Shown here piece by piece: positions 1 to 6,643 of a DNA stretch of 9,897 nucleotides. The DNA is taken from NCBI GenBank assembly GCA_910585015.1, contig CAJUCT010000089.1:1-9897 (forward strand), written 5' to 3'. The position numbers and the translations under genes were made by a program. Source of the DNA: an uncultured Acetatifactor sp. Lineage in GTDB: Bacteria; Bacillota; Clostridia; Lachnospirales; Lachnospiraceae. How positions within the stretch are numbered: the first letter of the stretch is position 1; each line of letters opens with the position of its first letter. Below the pieces are notes generated by a model that saw only the letters and a list, made by a program, of their open reading frames with translations, was not told where the DNA came from and searched no databases.

Positions 1-1
1 T

Positions 2-298
2 ATGCAGTTGTTAATTGGGCATGGTCAAGTACCCACCATCATGCCAGAAGCCTCGGATTGGCTCAAGATTAAGTTCAATGATATTGAGTCGGTTGTTTCT
101 CCCATACTGCTTACTTCGGATGGTATTCATGACTTTTTGTCCACGGATCAAATGGAAGATATTATTGAGGAGTACGGACTTACGGAAACGGCTTGTGAAG
201 AAATGATTTCTAAGGCAAGAATGCTGGGATCCTGCGATGACGCCAGCATAGTGTTGGGGTGCCTGTACCGGTCCGATAAGGCAGGAGACGATTCCTGA
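2..298 (+). CDS. PP2C-family serine/threonine protein phosphatase, C-terminal part
   Basis: This is the last 98 residues of a protein that probably begins before the window; the ATG at position 2 is more likely an internal methionine than the start. The segment LLTSDGIHDFL (about residues 36-46) matches the metal-binding SDG motif of PP2C phosphatases, and GSCDDASIVLG (about 76-86) matches the late DN/DD-T-V motif whose Asp also binds the Mn/Mg pair. The family removes phosphate from Ser/Thr residues and usually opposes a Hanks-type kinase in the cytoplasm. Only the final third of a normal 240-270 residue catalytic domain is visible. The stop lies immediately before the tandem-receiver reading frame, which continues in a different frame. 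The family call is solid; partner kinase and role cannot be seen here. Confidence 0.75.
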   Translation: MQLLIGHGQVPTIMPEASDWLKIKFNDIESVVSPILLTSDGIHDFLSTDQMEDIIEEYGLTETACEEMISKARMLGSCDDASIVLGCLYRSDKAGDDS

Positions 299-320
299 AC
301 TGCAGGGGCTCCGGGCGCTG

Positions 321-1112
321 GTGGTAGACGATGATTTTAATACCTGCTCCAGTGTGACCAAAATGCTGGCAGCCATCGGTATGCGCCCGGACTGGACCAC
401 ATCCGGCAAGGAGGCGGTACTTAGGGTAAAGCTTGCCGGGGAACAGGAGGACGAGTACGGCGCATATATCATAGACTGGCTCATGCCGGATATGAACGGA
501 ATCGAAGTGGTGAGGCGGATTCGGGGACTGATCGGGGAAGAGACACCCATTATCATCCTGACCGCCTACGATTGGTCGGATATAGAAGAAGAGGCAAGAA
601 AAGCAGGGGTCACGGCTTTCTGCTCCAAACCTATCTTTTTGTCGGAACTCAGAGAGGTGCTGGAGTCGCCGTTTGCGGTTAAAAATCCGGAAGAAAACTT
701 GCGGGAGACGTTTTCCTTCCAGGGAAAGAAGATTCTTCTGGTGGAGGATAATGAATTGAACCAGGAGATTGCTGAAGCGATTCTGCAGGAAGCAGGCTTT
801 GCCGTGGAGGTTGCGGATGACGGCTCCGTTGCGGTACAACGGATGCGAGAAGCAAAGCAGGGCCAGTATGATCTTATTTTGATGGATATCCAGATGCCGA
901 TTATGGACGGTTATGAAGCCACAAGACAGATTCGGGCGCTGGAGAATCCAGATATTGCCGGTATCCCGGTTATTGCCATGACAGCCAACGCTTTTGCTGA
1001 AGATAAAAAAGCGGCCATGGAAGCCGGGATGAACGGTCATATCGCCAAACCCATTGATGTGCCCAAGCTGCTGGAACTTTTATGGGAGATAGTAAAACCG
1101 GCAGCATGTTAA
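321..1112 (+). CDS. Tandem receiver-domain protein, likely detached C-terminus of a hybrid histidine kinase
   Basis: Two CheY-like receiver domains lie in series. Numbering from the GTG at 321, domain 1 (about 1-118) has acidic DD at 3-4, phospho-acceptor Asp52 in IIDWLMPDMNG, Thr81 and Lys103. Domain 2 (about 136-260) has ED at 142-143, Asp189 in LILMDIQMPIMDG, Thr221 and Lys243. Both sets are complete, so both domains could accept phosphate. There is no DNA-binding, kinase or ATPase domain. The frame is open upstream to a TAG at 249-251 and encodes a linker (IPELQGLRALVV) like the one joining ATPase and receiver in hybrid kinases. Starting at GTG 321 would delete the first beta strand, so translation probably begins further up (for example CTG 300, with AGGAG at 283-287), but no ATG exists. 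It may be a free phosphorelay protein, a kinase remnant, or the product of a frameshift from the phosphatase gene. Domain call is firm, start uncertain. Confidence 0.72.
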   Translation: MVDDDFNTCSSVTKMLAAIGMRPDWTTSGKEAVLRVKLAGEQEDEYGAYIIDWLMPDMNGIEVVRRIRGLIGEETPIIILTAYDWSDIEEEARKAGVTAFCSKPIFLSELREVLESPFAVKNPEENLRETFSFQGKKILLVEDNELNQEIAEAILQEAGFAVEVADDGSVAVQRMREAKQGQYDLILMDIQMPIMDGYEATRQIRALENPDIAGIPVIAMTANAFAEDKKAAMEAGMNGHIAKPIDVPKLLELLWEIVKPAAC

Positions 1113-1142
1113 AATGATACTTTCTATGAAGATTCTCAGACG

Positions 1143-1176
1143 GTAGACAATCGTTCTTTTTCGGACGGTTGTCTAC
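1143..1176 (+). terminator. Stem-loop after the tandem-receiver gene (weak terminator candidate)
   Basis: GTAGACAA at 1143-1150 pairs perfectly with TTGTCTAC at 1169-1176, and the helix continues inward with G-T wobbles to about 14 bp around a TTTTTC loop. It lies 30 bases after the stop at 1112. The T-run that follows a normal intrinsic terminator is missing directly 3' (ATAAAGGG), with only scattered T residues later, so it could instead act as an mRNA-stabilising hairpin. Confidence 0.45.
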
Positions 1177-1266
1177 ATAAAGGGTGTTCTTTTCTCTTGC
1201 AGGCTGCTTAAGCAGGGGAGGCAGAGTTTTTCTGCTGCGAATCAAAACAGGCATTGCAGTTCCATA

Positions 1267-1296
1267 TTGCAAATACCCCGTCTCTAATGATATAAT
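1267..1296 (+). promoter_or_regulatory. Candidate sigma-A promoter for the solute-binding protein gene
   Basis: A perfect TATAAT at 1291-1296 is preceded by TTGCAA at 1267-1272 (4 of 6 matches to TTGACA) with an 18-base spacer. This predicts a start near 1303 and a short leader ending at the ATG at 1335. A 12-base perfect palindrome, CTGCTTAAGCAG (1204-1215), lies about 50 bases upstream of the -35 and could be a regulator site. Confidence 0.5.
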
Positions 1297-1334
1297 ACCC
1301 ACAGAAAAACAGAAACAATAAGGATGGTGTACAT

Positions 1335-2567
1335 ATGGCAAAAAGAACATGCGGATTGCTTCTGGGCCTTCTATGTATTGCAGCCCTTGCGGGGTGCGGC
1401 CAGGCAGAGGAAACGGCTCCGGAGAATACAGAACCCCCAAAAGTGGAGTTGGTTGTCTGGGGAGCCGAGGAAGATACGGAACTGATGAACCAGATCATCC
1501 AAAGCTTTCAGGCATACTATCAGGGACAGGCAGATTTTGAGATTACGTTTGAGCCACAGGGAGAATCCCAGTGTAAAGATGTGCTGCTGGGCGGATTGGA
1601 GGACGGCGCGGACGTATTTACCTTTGCGGACGATCAGCTGAATGCATTGGCCGCTGCCGGGGCGTTGGATCCAATCCAAAACGCGGATGAGATCAGGGGC
1701 AGAAACCTCGCAAGTACAGTGGAAGCGGCTACGGTAAACGATCAGCTATATGCGTATCCGCTTACGGCGGATAACGGCTATTTCCTATATTACAACAAGC
1801 GATATATCACCGAAGAACAGGCTCAGACCCTGGACGGTATATTGGGAGCAGCGGCGGCAAACGGTAAATTTTTTACCATGGATTGGTCCTCGGCATGGTA
1901 TGTATATTCCTTTTTTGGAAATACAGGACTGCAGGTCGGCCTTAACGATGACGGGATCACGAACTACTGTACGTGGAATCAGACGGATGGGGACATCCGA
2001 GGGACTGACGTAGCCCAGGCAATGCTTCGGATTGCGAGAAGTCCGGGCTTTGCCAGTTGTACAGACGAAGAATTTCTGGCAGGAGTAAAAAATGGCTCGG
2101 TGATTGCGGGGGTCAGCGGTGTATGGAATTCCGTAGCGGTAACGGAAGCGTGGGGAGAGTATGCCGGAGCCGCCAAGCTGCCGACTTACAGCTGCAACGG
2201 TATTCAGGTACAGATGGCCTCTTTTTCCGGATGTAAACTGATCGGTGTAAATGCCTATTCCCAGCACCCGGAGTGGGCATCCAGGCTTGCCGAATGGATC
2301 ACTAATGAAGAGAACCAGCGTCTCCGTTTTGAAATGCGAGGGCAGGGGCCGTCAAACATTGCGGTTGCAGATTCCCCAGAGATCAGGCAGTCGCCGGCCA
2401 TCGCCGCTCTATTAGAGCAATCTGCATTTTCTCAGCTGCAGCGTGTAGGGGGTAAGTTTTGGGATCCCGTCACAAAATTCGCGGAAAATATGGCGGCGGG
2501 AAATCCTTCCCACCAGAACATACAAGAGCAGTTAGATGAGATGGCAGAAGCCGTTTCCGCAAGATAG
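1335..2567 (+). CDS. Extracellular solute-binding lipoprotein (sugar-type ABC/sensory binding protein)
   Basis: This 410-residue protein starts with a lipoprotein signal: basic MAKR, a hydrophobic stretch, and the lipobox LAGC with the lipidated cysteine at 21. An acidic linker follows, then VELVVWGAEED..MNQIIQSF (about 37-58), the opening typical of maltose-type family 1 binding proteins. Length is in the usual 400-450 range. Such proteins sit on the outer face of the membrane, capture a sugar or oligosaccharide, and hand it to a permease or a membrane sensor. The ATG at 1335 is supported by AAGGATGGTG starting at 1320 and by the well-formed signal peptide. No permease or ATPase gene follows; the next gene, 32 bases on, is a chemoreceptor, so I infer a sensory rather than a transport role. 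The ligand cannot be told from sequence. Fold call is good, role moderate. Confidence 0.82.
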   Translation: MAKRTCGLLLGLLCIAALAGCGQAEETAPENTEPPKVELVVWGAEEDTELMNQIIQSFQAYYQGQADFEITFEPQGESQCKDVLLGGLEDGADVFTFADDQLNALAAAGALDPIQNADEIRGRNLASTVEAATVNDQLYAYPLTADNGYFLYYNKRYITEEQAQTLDGILGAAAANGKFFTMDWSSAWYVYSFFGNTGLQVGLNDDGITNYCTWNQTDGDIRGTDVAQAMLRIARSPGFASCTDEEFLAGVKNGSVIAGVSGVWNSVAVTEAWGEYAGAAKLPTYSCNGIQVQMASFSGCKLIGVNAYSQHPEWASRLAEWITNEENQRLRFEMRGQGPSNIAVADSPEIRQSPAIAALLEQSAFSQLQRVGGKFWDPVTKFAENMAAGNPSHQNIQEQLDEMAEAVSAR

Positions 2568-2592
2568 AATCATATGTTGAAAGGATTTGTTA

Positions 2593-2598
2593 ATGTAA
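2593..2598 (+). promoter_or_regulatory. Start-stop ATGTAA between ribosome site and chemoreceptor start
   Basis: The best ribosome-binding sequence before the chemoreceptor, AAAGGA ending at 2585, is placed ideally (7 bases) for an ATG at 2593 that is followed at once by TAA. The real coding ATG is at 2600, 14 bases from that site, and the in-frame codons upstream hit a stop at 2591. Initiation at the ATGTAA could reduce or tune translation of the chemoreceptor through reinitiation. The function is inference. Confidence 0.35.
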
Positions 2599-2599
2599 G

Positions 2600-4186
2600 A
2601 TGAAGAAAAAACTTTCCATACAACAACGTCTGATACTTCCCATCATTCTTCTGGGAATTGTGGCTTTGATTTCAAATGCTTTGTCGGTTTTTGGTATTAA
2701 CAACGTAAATTCTAATGCTTCCAATATTGTGGATAACTACATGGTGGGTATGGAAACATTGCAGAATATCCGTCTCACGACCACCAATATCCACAAGATG
2801 GCCTTGTCACATATTGTTGCGACGGACTATAATACCATGATCGCTGTGGTGGCGCAGATCAAAGAAGAAGAAAAAACACTGGAAGCATATCTGGAAGAAT
2901 ATAAAAACTACATCACAGCGGATGAAGAAGAGATATATGCGCGGCTTTTGGAAAATTATGATTCTTTTAAGCATGCTTTGGTTTATCTGGTATGTGCCAG
3001 CGCAGACAGCAAGACGCAGGATGCCTATGCCTGTGCCAATGGTGACGTTGCCGGCTTCGGATCTGCCATAGCAGGCAATACCGATGAGTTGTATGCGGCT
3101 GTAAGCGCAAGGACAGCCAACGCGAGGCAGAAGCTTTTGGGCGTCTATGTCATTTCCCTGATCATTGCGGTGACATCTGCTGTAACGTGTCTGATATTAG
3201 TATTTGCAGCCATTCGGATTATCAAAAAATATGTGATAACACCTATCAAAGGGACCGTAGATACGCTTCAGGAAAGCTCGAATAAGCTTGATGAGGTGAC
3301 AGGTGAAGTGCTGAAACATACCCGCACATCGGAAAAAAGTGCCGAAGAACTTTCCTCACTTGCGGGCTCTTTGTCTAGGGCAATCCAGAAAGTGGCGAAG
3401 AACGCAGCGGATATTAACGGCAGCGTTGCAGGCGTCAAAGAGGATGTCCAGGATATGGCAGAAGAATGCAGTGCCATTACGGACTATTCTGCTGCGATGA
3501 AGATACGGGCAAATGAGATGGAGGCAGTGGCACAGACAAACACGGAAGTCATTCAAAAGAAGGCAGTCGATATCCTGAAGGTACTGGAAGAGGCTATTGA
3601 AAACAGTAAGAGTGTGGATCAGGTCACCAAACTGACAAAAGATATTGTGGAAATCTCATCAACGACCAACCTGATCGCCCTTAACGCTTCCATTGAAGCT
3701 ATGCGGGCCGGCGAAGCCGGAAAAGGCTTTGCTGTCGTCGCGTCAGAGATCAAATCCTTAGCGGGTTCTTGCAGTGAAACCGCCGGACGTATCCAGGAGA
3801 TCAACCAGATTGTGACTAACGCAGTACATAATCTGTCAAAGCATTCCCAGGACATGGCAGACTATCTGAGTGAGACGATTTTGACAGAATTCCAGGAATT
3901 CGTCTGTTCCGGAAGACAGTACAAAGAGGATGCCGAATATGTAAAGGAAATGATTGATGCGTTTAACAGCAGAACCGATCGTCTCAGAAATTCCATGTCC
4001 GAGATAGCCGCTTCCATTGACGGCATTACAAGGGCAATTGATGATGGCGCCGCCGGTATTACCGGAGTTGCAGGCAGCACTAAGAGTCTGGTGGAGGATA
4101 TGGCGGATATTACGGGCCGCATGGATACAAACCGGGAGATTGTAAAGGAACTGAAAAAACAGATGGGAGTATTTGCGGATTTATAG
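2600..4186 (+). CDS. Methyl-accepting chemotaxis protein
   Basis: This is a 528-residue membrane chemoreceptor. TM1 spans about 11-33, an extracytoplasmic helical sensor about 34-178 (four-helix-bundle type by length), and TM2 about 180-205. A short HAMP-like piece with the typical VITPI motif (about 212-216) follows, then a long coiled-coil signalling domain. The conserved hairpin tip that contacts CheA and CheW is clear at about 351-392 (STTNLIALNASIEAMRAGEA, then GKGFAVVASEIKSLA). It differs from the usual IEAARAGE by a methionine at 368. There is no C-terminal pentapeptide tether for CheR. It sits 32 bases after a solute-binding lipoprotein and probably shares its transcript, which suggests that the binding protein presents ligand to this receptor. 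Translation starts at the ATG at 2600, the first possible in frame. Confidence 0.92.
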   Translation: MKKKLSIQQRLILPIILLGIVALISNALSVFGINNVNSNASNIVDNYMVGMETLQNIRLTTTNIHKMALSHIVATDYNTMIAVVAQIKEEEKTLEAYLEEYKNYITADEEEIYARLLENYDSFKHALVYLVCASADSKTQDAYACANGDVAGFGSAIAGNTDELYAAVSARTANARQKLLGVYVISLIIAVTSAVTCLILVFAAIRIIKKYVITPIKGTVDTLQESSNKLDEVTGEVLKHTRTSEKSAEELSSLAGSLSRAIQKVAKNAADINGSVAGVKEDVQDMAEECSAITDYSAAMKIRANEMEAVAQTNTEVIQKKAVDILKVLEEAIENSKSVDQVTKLTKDIVEISSTTNLIALNASIEAMRAGEAGKGFAVVASEIKSLAGSCSETAGRIQEINQIVTNAVHNLSKHSQDMADYLSETILTEFQEFVCSGRQYKEDAEYVKEMIDAFNSRTDRLRNSMSEIAASIDGITRAIDDGAAGITGVAGSTKSLVEDMADITGRMDTNREIVKELKKQMGVFADL

Positions 4187-4192
4187 GGCAGA

Positions 4193-4282
4193 ATGGCAAT
4201 GCGCCTTGAATACGAACGGTTTTATGAAATGGCAGAGAAATCTATTGCGTTGAGGAACAGACCAAGACCGCCACAGAATTAG
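4193..4282 (+). CDS. Possible 29-residue ORF of unknown function
   Basis: An ATG 7 bases after the chemoreceptor stop, preceded by AGGG at 4185-4188 (a tight 4-base spacing), opens a 29-codon frame beginning MAMRLEYERFYEMAEKSIAL and ending in a Pro/Arg-rich tail. It is amphipathic in the first 20 residues and has no membrane segment. It may be translationally coupled to the chemoreceptor or be chance sequence; I do not recognise it. Confidence 0.2.
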   Translation: MAMRLEYERFYEMAEKSIALRNRPRPPQN

Positions 4283-4310
4283 CGGTATAGAATCAGATTG
4301 GAGAATGTAA

Positions 4311-4478
4311 GTGACAAAGAAAAACAGCTATTGCCTAATGAGGTTGTTTCTTCTTTTTGCACTTTTTGTAACAGTACCAATAAATTCATATATTTATATA
4401 CCAAGCTATGGCTTATTTGGCGAGTTGAAAACATTGGCTGTTGCAGATGAGTACTATTCCAACTATCCAACAAAATAG
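4311..4478 (+). CDS. Small secreted or membrane peptide, 55 residues, unknown function
   Basis: A GTG at 4311 is preceded by TTGGAG ending at 4303, an ideal 7-base spacing, and opens 55 codons to a TAG at 4476. The product begins MTKKNSYCLMRLFLLFALFV: a basic start followed by a hydrophobic run of about 14-16 residues, that is, a signal peptide or single membrane helix. A Tyr-rich polar tail follows (SYIYIPSYGLF and EYYSNYPTK). The strong terminator starting 15 bases after its stop supports a real transcript end. Codon use is more AT-rich than in neighbouring genes. I recognise no family; it could also be the 5' remnant of a longer surface-protein gene. The signal-like N-terminus, ribosome site and terminator together favour expression. 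Confidence 0.45.
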   Translation: MTKKNSYCLMRLFLLFALFVTVPINSYIYIPSYGLFGELKTLAVADEYYSNYPTK

Positions 4479-4493
4479 AGAAAACTGTGCAGG

Positions 4494-4534
4494 GCGCTGG
4501 CAGAATGGCGGAAAACCATTTGCCGGCGCTTTTT
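4494..4534 (+). terminator. Rho-independent terminator
   Basis: GCGCTGGCA(G)AATGG from 4494 pairs with CCATTTGCCGGCGC ending at 4529, forming a roughly 14-bp stem with one bulged G and one T-G pair around a CGGAAAA loop. TTTTT follows at 4530-4534. It ends the signalling block before the collagen-like genes. Confidence 0.85.
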
Positions 4535-4570
4535 CGCGGACACAGGTGGGAGCGCTTACCGGCCCAGAAA

Positions 4571-4597
4571 ACAAATTTATGTTCCATGCATATAATT
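4571..4597 (+). promoter_or_regulatory. Sigma-K-like promoter of the first collagen-like gene
   Basis: AACAAATT (4570-4577) carries an AC at 4571-4572, and 16 bases later comes GCATATAATT (CATA at 4589), close to the late mother-cell consensus of AC, about 16-17 bases, CATANNNTA. The last base of the -10 is T rather than A. The same AACAAATT..CATA arrangement precedes the second collagen-like gene. An embedded TATAAT at 4591-4596 leaves vegetative sigma-A use possible, although no -35 match is present at the right place. Confidence 0.45.
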
Positions 4598-4648
4598 TAT
4601 TATAAATACATTATCACTTAATATCAAATATGAATGAGGTGGTTTCAA

Positions 4649-5485
4649 GTGAATAACTTTAATTTGAACTGGATGTTTAATCCACCAAATCTGTTCGGCA
4701 TGAGAACTCCCAACAGGAATTGTTGTCAAAATATGGCCCAGCCTTCCTGTGATTGCATATATGAGAATAATACAGCCCCAACAGATTACTCTCCGCAAGC
4801 AGAGCCTGCGCAATCGGAGGAATATGCTTCTTCCTGCTATTGTGAATCAGAGACGGCGGACACAGAAGAGGCGCAGGAGCCGCCCTGCGTTTATTGTGAG
4901 CGCGGGGAGCCGGGGCCAATGGGGCCAAGAGGGGAGTCCGGCCCGCCGGGCTGCCCCGGTGAGAGAGGGGAAACCGGCCCACAGGGAGTCACGGGGCCTC
5001 AGGGACCACAAGGGGCCACCGGTCCCATGGGGCCAAGAGGAGAGCCAGGTCCGCGTGGGCCGGCAGGTCCCCCTGGTTATCCGCAAAACAGCATATTTGC
5101 GTCGTTTGCGGATAAAGAGTTGATTATTCCGGAACGCGCCAGTATTCCTCTCAAAATGGAGATACCGGACATTACACAAAATATTTCTCTGTGTGATAGC
5201 AGTTCTATTGCGTTGACACCGGGTTACTATATCATCAGCTATTATATATCCACTATGATGAGGAGACCGGGATTCATAAAACTTACCCCGATATTTAATG
5301 ACTGTAAGCAGACGATGTATACCGTATACGCAGAGGCGGTAAAGCGAAAGGAAATGTTGGTAATAGCAAGGTATTTTATCATTGAGATTCCGACCGGATC
5401 CAGGCTGTTTTTTGCATGGCATTCTTCAGCGGGCGTTTCTAAAATCAATATGAATTTGAGTATAGTAAAACTCTATCGGCAATAG
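4649..5485 (+). CDS. Short collagen-like exosporium-type surface protein (BclA-like)
   Basis: I place the start at the GTG at 4649 because TGAGGTGG (4635-4642) is a ribosome site at correct spacing; an in-frame ATG at 4634 overlaps that site and would add five residues. The 278-residue product has three parts: a Cys-rich N-terminal region (about 1-85) with CC, CDC, CYC and CVYC clusters; 20 uninterrupted Gly-X-Y triplets (about 86-145) rich in GPR, GEP and GPQ, with one cysteine in a GCP triplet; and a C-terminal domain (about 150-278) without collagen, rich in beta-prone segments, that probably trimerises like BclA C-terminal domains. In Bacillus and Clostridioides such proteins form hair-like filaments on the spore surface, attached by the N-terminus and glycosylated on the stalk. 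A glycosyltransferase gene follows 20 bases later. The spore location is inferred from family and promoter. Confidence 0.8.
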   Translation: MNNFNLNWMFNPPNLFGMRTPNRNCCQNMAQPSCDCIYENNTAPTDYSPQAEPAQSEEYASSCYCESETADTEEAQEPPCVYCERGEPGPMGPRGESGPPGCPGERGETGPQGVTGPQGPQGATGPMGPRGEPGPRGPAGPPGYPQNSIFASFADKELIIPERASIPLKMEIPDITQNISLCDSSSIALTPGYYIISYYISTMMRRPGFIKLTPIFNDCKQTMYTVYAEAVKRKEMLVIARYFIIEIPTGSRLFFAWHSSAGVSKINMNLSIVKLYRQ

Positions 5486-5505
5486 GCCGAAGAAGGGGGC
5501 ACGAT

Positions 5506-5943
5506 ATGCCAACAATAAGTCTTTGTATGATCGTCAAAAACGAGGAGATGCATATTGCGCGCTGCCTTGACAGCGTGGCGGAACTTGTAGAGGAAATTGT
5601 AATCGTAGATACCGGATCGACAGACCGGACAGTGGAGATAGCGTCGGATTACACATCGAATGTCTATTTGTATCCGTGGAAGGATGATTTCTCTGACGCC
5701 AGAAATTATTCTTTTTCCAGAGCGTCCATGGATTACTGTATGTGGATGGATGCCGATGATATTTTGGAAGAAACGGAAAAGGAGAAATTTCTGCAGTTAA
5801 AGCAGTCCCTGACACTTGATACGGATATTGTGATGATGAAATACAACACATCTTTTGATGAAGCGGGTAAGCCCTCTTTTTCCTATTTCAGGGAGGTGGA
5901 TCAGAAATTGCACACAATACCGTTGGGTGGGGGCGGTTCATGA
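5506..5943 (+). CDS. Glycosyltransferase family 2, N-terminal catalytic part (frameshifted gene)
   Basis: The first 130 or so residues are a normal GT-A fold of family 2. The segment ISLCMIVKNEE at 4-14 opens the nucleotide-sugar site, IVIVDTGSTDRT lies at 31-42, and the metal-binding DADD is at 82-85 within MWMDADDILEE. Such enzymes transfer sugars from nucleotide donors; here the likely acceptors are the neighbouring collagen-like proteins, as with the glycosyltransferase encoded beside bclA3 in Clostridioides difficile. AAGGGGG at 5493-5499 gives a strong ribosome site for the ATG at 5506, 20 bases after the first collagen gene, so the two are one operon. Good similarity stops at YFRE near 5895; the last 16 residues (VDQKLHTIPLGGGGS) read in the wrong frame to a TGA at 5941. 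The rest of the enzyme continues in the next frame. The fragment alone lacks part of the acceptor site. Confidence 0.8.
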   Translation: MPTISLCMIVKNEEMHIARCLDSVAELVEEIVIVDTGSTDRTVEIASDYTSNVYLYPWKDDFSDARNYSFSRASMDYCMWMDADDILEETEKEKFLQLKQSLTLDTDIVMMKYNTSFDEAGKPSFSYFREVDQKLHTIPLGGGGS

Positions 5944-6571
5944 GGTTATACCGCCAAACGGCAAGGTAATATATTCCGATATAGCAATCTCTCACAAAAA
6001 AATGGGTGCAGGGGATCCGGATCGAAATCTGAAAATTTACAAGAAGATGATTGCGGGCGGCAAGCCTTTGGAACCGCGGCATCAATATTATTATGGACGG
6101 GAACTGTATTACCACAAGCAGTACGAAGAGGCTGTCTCTGTGCTGGAACAGTTTCTGCTTTCGGAGGACGGATGGATTGAAAATAAAATAGAGGCATGTT
6201 CCATCTGTGCCAACTGTTATTTACACTTGGGACAGGAACAATCTGCGCTGACTACGCTTTTACGCAGCATGAGCTATGATTTGCCAAGAGCGGAATTGTG
6301 TTGTGAGATTGGAAAATTTTTTCTGGAACGCGGAAACTATCAAAATGCCATCTATTGGTATGAAGCAGCGCTGCGCACACCTAAAAATGAATATTCCAAC
6401 GGTTTTGTCCTGCCGGATTGCTATGATTATGTTCCTTTTTTACAGCTTTGTGTATGTTATGACAAATTGGGAAACCGGCAGAAGGCAAAAGAATACAATG
6501 AAAGAGCCGGAGCCTGCAAGCCGTATTCTCAGGCATATCTTTACAATAAGCGGTATTTTGACAGCCTGTAG
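5858..6571 (+). CDS. Glycosyltransferase C-terminal part with TPR-like repeats (frameshifted gene)
   Basis: The frame that continues the upstream glycosyltransferase enters at about 5894 (RWIRNCTQYRWVGAVHEVIP). The motif RWVGAVHEV is the standard end of the catalytic domain in this GT2 group, so this is one gene broken in two. Thereafter at least three to four TPR-like helical pairs can be seen, for example YYYGRELYYHKQYEEAVSVL, IGKFFLERGNYQNAIYWYEA and LCVCYDKLGNRQKAKEYNER, which probably dock acceptor proteins. Restoring the frame gives about 354-355 residues from 5506, a usual length for GT2-TPR enzymes. The ATG at 5858 has no convincing ribosome site, so independent translation of this piece is doubtful. 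It is a pseudogene fragment unless frameshifting or a sequencing error explains the break. Confidence 0.75.
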   Translation: MKRVSPLFPISGRWIRNCTQYRWVGAVHEVIPPNGKVIYSDIAISHKKMGAGDPDRNLKIYKKMIAGGKPLEPRHQYYYGRELYYHKQYEEAVSVLEQFLLSEDGWIENKIEACSICANCYLHLGQEQSALTTLLRSMSYDLPRAELCCEIGKFFLERGNYQNAIYWYEAALRTPKNEYSNGFVLPDCYDYVPFLQLCVCYDKLGNRQKAKEYNERAGACKPYSQAYLYNKRYFDSL

Positions 6572-6643
6572 ACTCTGCGGAGCATGTTTCAGATACACTC
6601 TAACGGAACATAAAGAATATGTAAATACCGGGTGTTTCGCAGT

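Noticed and set aside
4279..4587. 102-codon minus-strand frame between the chemoreceptor and the first collagen gene
   Set aside because: It runs through the terminator hairpin and opposite the better-supported small peptide; no ribosome site and no recognisable domain.
4634..4636. ATG at 4634 as start of the first collagen-like gene
   Set aside because: It overlaps the only ribosome site (GAGGTGG), which is correctly spaced for the GTG at 4649.
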